A stretch of 13,747 nucleotides of DNA from CAZTJA01 sp964613745 (GTDB taxonomy: Bacteria; Desulfobacterota; Desulfomonilia; Desulfomonilales; Desulfomonilaceae). Shown piece by piece: positions 7,496 through 12,015 of this stretch. Below the pieces are notes generated by a model. That model was given only the letters and a program-made list of their open reading frames with translations, searched no databases and was not told where the DNA came from. The DNA lies in NCBI GenBank assembly GCA_964613745.1, contig CAZTJA010000087.1, positions 1 through 13,747 of the forward strand, read 5' to 3'. The position numbers were made by a program, and so were the translations under genes. Positions within the stretch are counted from its first letter, which is position 1, and each line of letters starts with the position of its first letter.

Positions 7496-8731
7496 ATGGC
7501 CGTTGCACTTCCCACCGAAAACATTAAACCCAATTGGGTCCAGGAAAAACTGTTTCTCGGAATGACCTGGAAAGATTACGTAAAAAGCAACTACACCCCA
7601 TTTAATGCAGTAGCTGCTTTCATATTAGCCATTGGAATTCCCGTTATTCTCTACAGGTTGATTTATGGATTGGGTCCTTCAACCAATCTGTCCGACAACA
7701 ATCCCTGGGGTATCTGGATAGGTTTTGACATGCTCTGTGGCGTCGCCCTTGCAGCCGGAGGATTCGTCATAGGAACGGCTGTTCATCTTTTCGGTATGCG
7801 AGACTACGGCTTCCTGTTCAGACCTGCGGTATTGACCGGATTTTTAGGATATCTCTTTGCAATTATCGCCCTGACCTTTGATCTAGGACGGTACTATCGT
7901 ATTCCGTATCCCATGGTTGTTTCCTGGGGAGTAAACTCCGTACTCTTTCTCGTTGCGTGGCACGTCGCTCTTTACCTGAGTTGCCAATTCGTCGAATGGT
8001 GTCCTGCCATCTGGGAATGGCTTAACCTTAAGAAACTAAGGCGCATCTTCATCAAAATGACCCTTGGAGCAACCATCTTCGGAGTATGTCTCTCCATGTT
8101 GCACCAGTCTGCTCTAGGATCAATATTCCTACTGATGCCGGAAAAGCTCCATCCGTTATGGTACTCGGAATATATACCCTTGTGGTTTTTTATGTCGGCC
8201 ATAGTAGGCGGATTGGGCATGACCATAATCGAAAGTATGGCATCCCATCGAATATTTGTGGACCAGGTTAAGCACGACGATCCGGATCATTTGGATCGGG
8301 TTACTATTGGTTTAGGTAAAGCCACTTCCGTTACGCTATTCGCTTATTTTTTCATGAAAATCATCGGAATTGCCCACGGGAATACTTGGGCCTACCTAGA
8401 TACCGGCTATGGCTATTGGTTCTTGGTGGAACTGATTGGATTCGTGCTCGTACCGGCTATAGGATTGATGTATGCAGTCCAAAACGGATTCGTCCGAATG
8501 GTTAGAGGATGGGCGATAGTTGCGGTATTGGGGATAATACTGAACCGATTAAATCACTCCATAATAGCTTTTAACTGGCATTTACCATGGGCTGACCGAT
8601 ACGTTCCTCACTGGATGGAGGTCGTTCTCACAATCACGATCATAACAATCGGAATCCTCACGTTTCAGTGGATCATGAACCGGATGCCTATTCTATATGA
8701 ACATCCTGATTTTGAACCGGAAAAACACTGA
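7496..8731 (+). CDS. hmcC: NrfD/PsrC-type integral membrane subunit, HmcC
   Basis: This 411-residue polytopic protein has roughly ten hydrophobic segments. It carries NrfD/HybB-family features, such as NPWGIWIGFDMLCGVALAAG near residue 68, FDLGRYYR, a segment around SMLHQSALG and a late LNRLNHSI segment. NrfD-type proteins carry no haem and usually bind quinol or conduct protons next to a ferredoxin-like partner; here that partner is HmcB, encoded two bases upstream and probably translationally coupled. Its likely role is quinone interaction or transmembrane charge coupling within the complex, inferred from the family. AAGGAGGGG at 7480-7488, inside the end of hmcB, serves as the ribosome binding site. 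The size is close to the 43-kDa HmcC of Desulfovibrio. Confidence 0.9.
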   Translation: MAVALPTENIKPNWVQEKLFLGMTWKDYVKSNYTPFNAVAAFILAIGIPVILYRLIYGLGPSTNLSDNNPWGIWIGFDMLCGVALAAGGFVIGTAVHLFGMRDYGFLFRPAVLTGFLGYLFAIIALTFDLGRYYRIPYPMVVSWGVNSVLFLVAWHVALYLSCQFVEWCPAIWEWLNLKKLRRIFIKMTLGATIFGVCLSMLHQSALGSIFLLMPEKLHPLWYSEYIPLWFFMSAIVGGLGMTIIESMASHRIFVDQVKHDDPDHLDRVTIGLGKATSVTLFAYFFMKIIGIAHGNTWAYLDTGYGYWFLVELIGFVLVPAIGLMYAVQNGFVRMVRGWAIVAVLGIILNRLNHSIIAFNWHLPWADRYVPHWMEVVLTITIITIGILTFQWIMNRMPILYEHPDFEPEKH

Positions 8732-8751
8732 ACGAAAAAAAGGGGTGCATG

Positions 8752-9108
8752 ATGTCGAAAAAGATTCTGGTCGTAGATGATGAACCTCATATCGTAAAAT
8801 ATTTGACGGCGTTTCTGGAAGATTCGGGATATCGGACGTGCACCGCATCCAACGGGGAAGATGCGCTCGAAATACTGAAGAAAGAGGTTCCGGATCTCGT
8901 AACGCTGGATCTCCAAATGCCCAACGAGACCGGCACAAGGTTTTACCGAAACCTCATGAAAGACAAGGCTTTCAAAGACACGCCCGTGATAGTCATAAGC
9001 GGAATACCGGGCCGCCATCTTGCGGTAACAAAGCCGGCCGCCGTTTTTGAGAAACCGGTTGATAGGACTGCTTTGCTGGATGCGATCAAGAGAACACTTG
9101 GAGAATGA
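8752..9108 (+). CDS. rrf1: Stand-alone response-regulator receiver protein, Rrf1-like
   Basis: This 118-residue single-domain CheY-like receiver starts MSKKILVVDDEPHI. Key residues are the acidic pair D9-D10, phospho-acceptor D53 (VTLDLQMP), switch residue S83 (VIVISG) and the K101-P102 pair (FEKPVD). There is no output domain. The gene begins 20 bases after hmcC, so it belongs to the operon; in Desulfovibrio vulgaris the receiver gene rrf1 likewise follows the hmc genes, which is why I use that symbol. The kinase at 9173 starts 64 bases downstream and is the obvious phosphodonor candidate. The start at 8752 is preferred over the ATG at 8749 because AGGGG at 8741-8745 is too close to the latter; the difference is one residue. 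Confidence 0.88.
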   Translation: MSKKILVVDDEPHIVKYLTAFLEDSGYRTCTASNGEDALEILKKEVPDLVTLDLQMPNETGTRFYRNLMKDKAFKDTPVIVISGIPGRHLAVTKPAAVFEKPVDRTALLDAIKRTLGE

Positions 9109-9172
9109 ATCGTTTCTCTGATTGGTTCCACGACAGTAAAGTAAAATTCAATTGCAGCAGGGGCACTCTTCA

Positions 9173-10225
9173 ATGGATGCTCTGACTAATGATGATTATG
9201 GGAAAATTCTTGACGCATTACCCTGTTATGTGACTCTGCAGAACCGCAAACTTGGGATCATATGGTGTAATGAATCGTATCGCAGGGATTTCGGGTCGCC
9301 CGACGGAAGGACATGCTATGAATTTTACGGACTCGGGAAGACCAAATGTCTTGATTGTCCTGTCGAACGCACTTTTTCCGACGGTCTCGTCCACACCAAG
9401 GAAATGACGTTTACGATCAACGCAGATCGTCGATTGGATTTTGTTATCTATTCATCCCCTGTGTATGAAGGAGAAAAAATAGTCTCGGTGTTGGAGACGG
9501 CCGTCAACATCACTTCCATCAAAGACATCCAGAAACAGTTGATTCTCGTAGGTCAGGCCGTTGCCGGTATGGCTCATAGCATCAAAAATATAATGATGGG
9601 TCTCGAGGGAGGAATATACGTAGTCAATAGGGGCCTGGAAGACAAAAAACAGGAGGAAATCAAAGACGGCTGGGAAATGGTTCTTCTCAATTTCGATAAA
9701 ATTTCCCGACTTGTAAAGGACATTCTATATTGCTCCAAAGATCGTGCACCTAATCTCAAGAAAGTAAATCTAAATGAAATCGTAAAGGAGATTTACTTGC
9801 TCTACAAAGAATCAGCGAGTCGATACAACATAGACATGAAACTTGAGCTGGACCAAAACTTGAAAGAGGCAGTTGTCGATCCGGATGGCCTAAACACTGT
9901 TCTCACTAACCTGGTAACCAATGCCATGGACGCCTGCAAAATCGATCTCTGGAAGGATGAACACCTGATCGAAATACGAACACACAGGGGGAAAAATGGG
10001 TCTGCCGTAATCGAGGTTGCAGACAACGGAACCGGTATTGATAAAGAAATTAAGGGGCATGTATTTGAAGATTTCTTTTCTTCCAAAGGGGACAAAGGTA
10101 CGGGGCTGGGGCTGATGGTAACGCAAAAGATCATGAAAGAACATGGCGGGCGCATTACCTTCAGGTCCCGACGACACCGAGGAACCACTTTCGCTGTTAC
10201 TTTCCCGAAGAAGGAACTTGCTTGA
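9173..10225 (+). CDS. Soluble PAS histidine kinase with a three-cysteine PAS motif
   Basis: This 350-residue cytoplasmic kinase has no membrane segment. A PAS domain covers roughly residues 8-118 and contains C48-x10-C59-x2-C62-P, plus C18 and C32, a pattern that could bind a metal or cluster or respond to thiol redox state. A HisKA-like region carries H135 in AHSIKN. The HATPase domain shows LTNLVTNAMDAC, ADNGTGI and GTGLGLMV. It is paralogous to the truncated kinase at the window start, with strong similarity from the H box onward and less in the PAS domain. It lies 64 bases after the receiver gene, suggesting a kinase-receiver pair tied to the electron-transfer operon. I use ATG 9173, with AGGGG at 9159-9163; the upstream in-frame TTG at 9152 has no comparable site. 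The signal and target are unknown; redox sensing is inference. Confidence 0.9.
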   Translation: MDALTNDDYGKILDALPCYVTLQNRKLGIIWCNESYRRDFGSPDGRTCYEFYGLGKTKCLDCPVERTFSDGLVHTKEMTFTINADRRLDFVIYSSPVYEGEKIVSVLETAVNITSIKDIQKQLILVGQAVAGMAHSIKNIMMGLEGGIYVVNRGLEDKKQEEIKDGWEMVLLNFDKISRLVKDILYCSKDRAPNLKKVNLNEIVKEIYLLYKESASRYNIDMKLELDQNLKEAVVDPDGLNTVLTNLVTNAMDACKIDLWKDEHLIEIRTHRGKNGSAVIEVADNGTGIDKEIKGHVFEDFFSSKGDKGTGLGLMVTQKIMKEHGGRITFRSRRHRGTTFAVTFPKKELA

Positions 10226-10907
10226 TTTAGGAAACATGCTCTAGGGCAATTCCAACGCTGAGTGATAATGAGGGAAGGCTTCGGCGGGGGATTTATGTCA
10301 TTCAAACTGTCGCCGTCAATGACTATTCACGATTCGATTCATTATTAAAGTCTTTCAAATTCGTCAATCGTCGATCCCTACCGGTATTCATTTCATGTTG
10401 TAAACATTTCAGACTTCCCCAAAGATGTCCTCCACGCTTCAAGCACTCACTTTATAAGCAGTAGACCCTGAACTTTGTGCCGACCCGAAGGTTTTGGAGT
10501 CCAATATACCAAGATGCGATCTGCGAAATGAGTTCGATCAATCCTCCGTATTGAAAACATTTTCTTTTGCTGATGAAAGCTAATGTCAAAGCAGTCAAAG
10601 TAGCCGGCATATTCTCCTTCTTGAGCGCCCGTGCAAACTTTTCGTTGGATTCATGACGAACAGTTATTACATTACCAGCCGAAGGTGAATTCACTGATCG
10701 TATGTTCCATCGGGGAGTAGGGTTACAAAGTGGCCGTGATTCCGTGAACCTTAATGCCTGTCGTGAGACTTGATTCTCATCAATTTTGCGAATCCACAGT
10801 TCGTTTTTCCATCATGGATTCGGAATAGTTTTTCGAATCGAAGATTGTCTGCTGTGCTAAGAGCCACAGCTATGCTTGAAATGCAAATTCCGTGAAAAGG
10901 AGACCGT
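10226..10907 (+). other. 682-base gap without a recognised gene
   Basis: No reading frame here shows a protein I recognise on either strand. The longest candidate is an antisense frame at 10452-10694 (80 residues) with no convincing ribosome binding site and no recognisable motif. I see no tRNA, terminator with a T-run, insertion-sequence ends or CRISPR. A weak inverted repeat, GTCATT at 10297-10302 with AATGAC at 10318-10323, lies just after the kinase gene. A better one lies at 10789-10822, nearer the rhodanese gene. The gap must hold the end of the upstream transcription unit and probably the rhodanese promoter, but I cannot place either with confidence. A decayed gene or a small RNA is possible. 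Confidence 0.5.
10789..10839. repeat. Inverted repeat with a third half-site upstream of the rhodanese gene
   Basis: CGAATCCA at 10789-10796 is the exact reverse complement of TGGATTCG at 10815-10822, with 18 bases between. A third CGAATC follows at 10834-10839. The set ends about 70 bases before the rhodanese start codon, where an operator or a transcript hairpin would be placed. No protein can be assigned to it, and chance is not excluded for 6-8 bp repeats. Confidence 0.35.
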
Positions 10908-11483
10908 ATGAAACAAAATCAAAGTGTCTTGATTGCACTGCTTGTGCTTACTCTCACAAGCTTTACCCCTGTGTGCGCCGATGCTCCCGCTCCGCATGAT
11001 GAAGCCAAGAAGACATCCGTCGGTCTGTATATTGATGCTTCCGAGGCAGCCAAATGGTTCAATGAGAAAAAAGCGGTCATTATTGATGTGCGCAGTCCTG
11101 AAGAGTTTCTCTTTGTAGGTCACACGGGAATTGCTCCCAATATTCCATTTCAGCTCTGGAAGGGAGAATTTATCCGGAATAATGGAAAAACACAGGCCAA
11201 AATGGTTGAAAACCCTACGTTTGTGCAAGAAGTACAGAAGAAATTTAAACCTGAAGAGATTATCCTTGTGATGTGCCGTTCGGGTCAGAGGTCTGCACCG
11301 GCGGTGGAAGCTCTTCGCGAAGCGGGTTTTCAGAATGTGTACAACATGCTTGACGGTTTCGAGGGCGATCTCGCGAAAGAAGGTCCAAAAAAAGGAAAAC
11401 GGGAAGTAAACGGATGGAAAAATGCGGGAAACCCCTGGACTTATTCGATCAATGACGATCTAATCTGGGCGCAGTCCAAATAA
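10908..11483 (+). CDS. Secreted rhodanese-domain sulfurtransferase
   Basis: This 191-residue protein has a Sec signal peptide (hydrophobic residues 7-18, then SFTPVCADA, with cleavage probably after about residue 24-26), so it should be periplasmic; C23 in the signal makes a lipoprotein conceivable, but the surrounding residues are not a good lipobox. The rhodanese domain spans about residues 38-165, with IIDVRSPEEF at 58-67 and the active-site loop C123-R-S-G-Q-R-S. Rhodaneses carry a persulfide on this cysteine and transfer sulfur to thiophilic acceptors, a plausible role in a sulfide-producing anaerobe; the real substrate is not visible. AAGGAG at 10897-10902 supports ATG 10908. The gene is about 680 bases from the kinase operon and is probably a separate transcription unit. 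A short tail rich in W and N (NGWKNAGNPWTY) follows the domain. Confidence 0.88.
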   Translation: MKQNQSVLIALLVLTLTSFTPVCADAPAPHDEAKKTSVGLYIDASEAAKWFNEKKAVIIDVRSPEEFLFVGHTGIAPNIPFQLWKGEFIRNNGKTQAKMVENPTFVQEVQKKFKPEEIILVMCRSGQRSAPAVEALREAGFQNVYNMLDGFEGDLAKEGPKKGKREVNGWKNAGNPWTYSINDDLIWAQSK

Positions 11484-11488
11484 GAGCG

Positions 11489-11512
11489 GTGTAAACTTAA
11501 ATAGTTTTACAC
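11489..11512 (+). terminator. Weak hairpin just after the rhodanese gene
   Basis: GTGTAAA at 11489-11495 pairs with TTTACAC at 11506-11512 around a 10-base loop, six bases after the stop codon. The stem is AT-rich and no T-run follows, so it is a poor intrinsic terminator; it may protect the transcript end or be chance. Confidence 0.3.
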
Positions 11513-11579
11513 GCATTTCATATACATTCAAAAATGTGACTTCTGCGCTTCTCAAGAAAAATCACCTTCTCAAAATATG

Positions 11580-11605
11580 TGAAAACACTCCTCGGAGTGT
11601 TTTCA
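11580..11605. terminator. Perfect 12-bp inverted repeat, terminator-like or leader hairpin
   Basis: TGAAAACACTCC at 11580-11591 and GGAGTGTTTTCA at 11594-11605 are exact reverse complements separated by TC. As RNA this would fold into a stem with a CTCG tetraloop closed by a C-G pair. A GTTTT run follows on the + strand and A-rich sequence lies on the other side, so it could terminate the rhodanese transcript, possibly in both directions. Its 3' arm ends only five bases before the GGAGG ribosome binding site of the next gene, so it could also act as a leader attenuator or stability element. Confidence 0.6.
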
Positions 11606-11610
11606 GTTTT

Positions 11611-11615
11611 GGAGG
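11611..11615 (+). promoter_or_regulatory. Ribosome binding site deciding the start of the cysteine-rich small gene
   Basis: GGAGG lies seven bases before ATG 11623. It makes that codon, not the in-frame ATG at 11536, the start; the longer form would also translate through the hairpin and bury the signal peptide. Confidence 0.7.
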
Positions 11616-11622
11616 CACCGAA

Positions 11623-11874
11623 ATGATCAAAATCGCACTTTTTGCATTAACCCTGGCCGTTATTTTTGCTACAGTTTCAACGGGCGGGGATAATAGACGC
11701 TGCTTCCGTCAAACCGAGAAGAACCATTCACAAACAGTTGCGGAAATGGTCTGTTGTCATTGCTACAAAAGGATGTCTGACGGCACGAGATTTTACATGG
11801 GAGTAAGAGAAGTTGAATCATGTCTTTCTTACTCCGGTGGTTATTGTGTCGGGTATGCTAAGTGCTTTCCCTAG
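11623..11874 (+). CDS. Small secreted cysteine-rich protein of unknown function
   Basis: I do not recognise this 83-residue protein. It begins MIKIALFALTLAVIFATVST, a typical Sec signal peptide with cleavage probably near residues 19-22, so the mature part of about 61 residues should be periplasmic or secreted. The mature part has seven cysteines (C27, C44, C45, C47, C67, C75, C81), including C-C-H-C, which suggests disulfide bonds or metal or haem-independent cluster binding; there is no CxxCH haem motif. It follows the secreted rhodanese by 139 bases, with a strong hairpin between. A role linked to sulfur transfer or to the sensor downstream is only a positional guess. A good ribosome binding site, the signal peptide and conserved-looking cysteines argue that it is real. 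Confidence 0.65.
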   Translation: MIKIALFALTLAVIFATVSTGGDNRRCFRQTEKNHSQTVAEMVCCHCYKRMSDGTRFYMGVREVESCLSYSGGYCVGYAKCFP

Positions 11875-11934
11875 TAACGAGCTTGAAGGATGTTTTCACG
11901 ATTGAAAACCGAACAGGAATATGCGTTAGAAATC

Positions 11935-11957
11935 GTGCAATGTGAGAACGTTTGCAC
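11935..11957. promoter_or_regulatory. Possible operator: GTGCAA/TTGCAC dyad
   Basis: GTGCAA at 11935-11940 and TTGCAC at 11952-11957 form an inverted repeat with an 11-base spacer, in the 141-base gap between the cysteine-rich gene and the sensor gene. Half-site size and spacing suit a dimeric regulator. No clear -35/-10 pair is visible beside it, and no regulator can be named. Confidence 0.25.
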
Positions 11958-12015
11958 AAGAAATGGGATTTCCGCTTTCGTTTAGATGAATTGATTAATT
12001 CCGGGGAGACAAGGA

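Noticed and set aside
10297..10323. GTCATT/AATGAC hairpin as terminator of the kinase operon
   Set aside because: Six-bp AT-rich stem, 15-base loop and no following T-run; not convincing as an intrinsic terminator.
10452..10694. Antisense 80-residue frame in the gap before the rhodanese gene
   Set aside because: No convincing ribosome binding site, no recognisable domain, and isolated on the minus strand; kept only as a note in the gap description.
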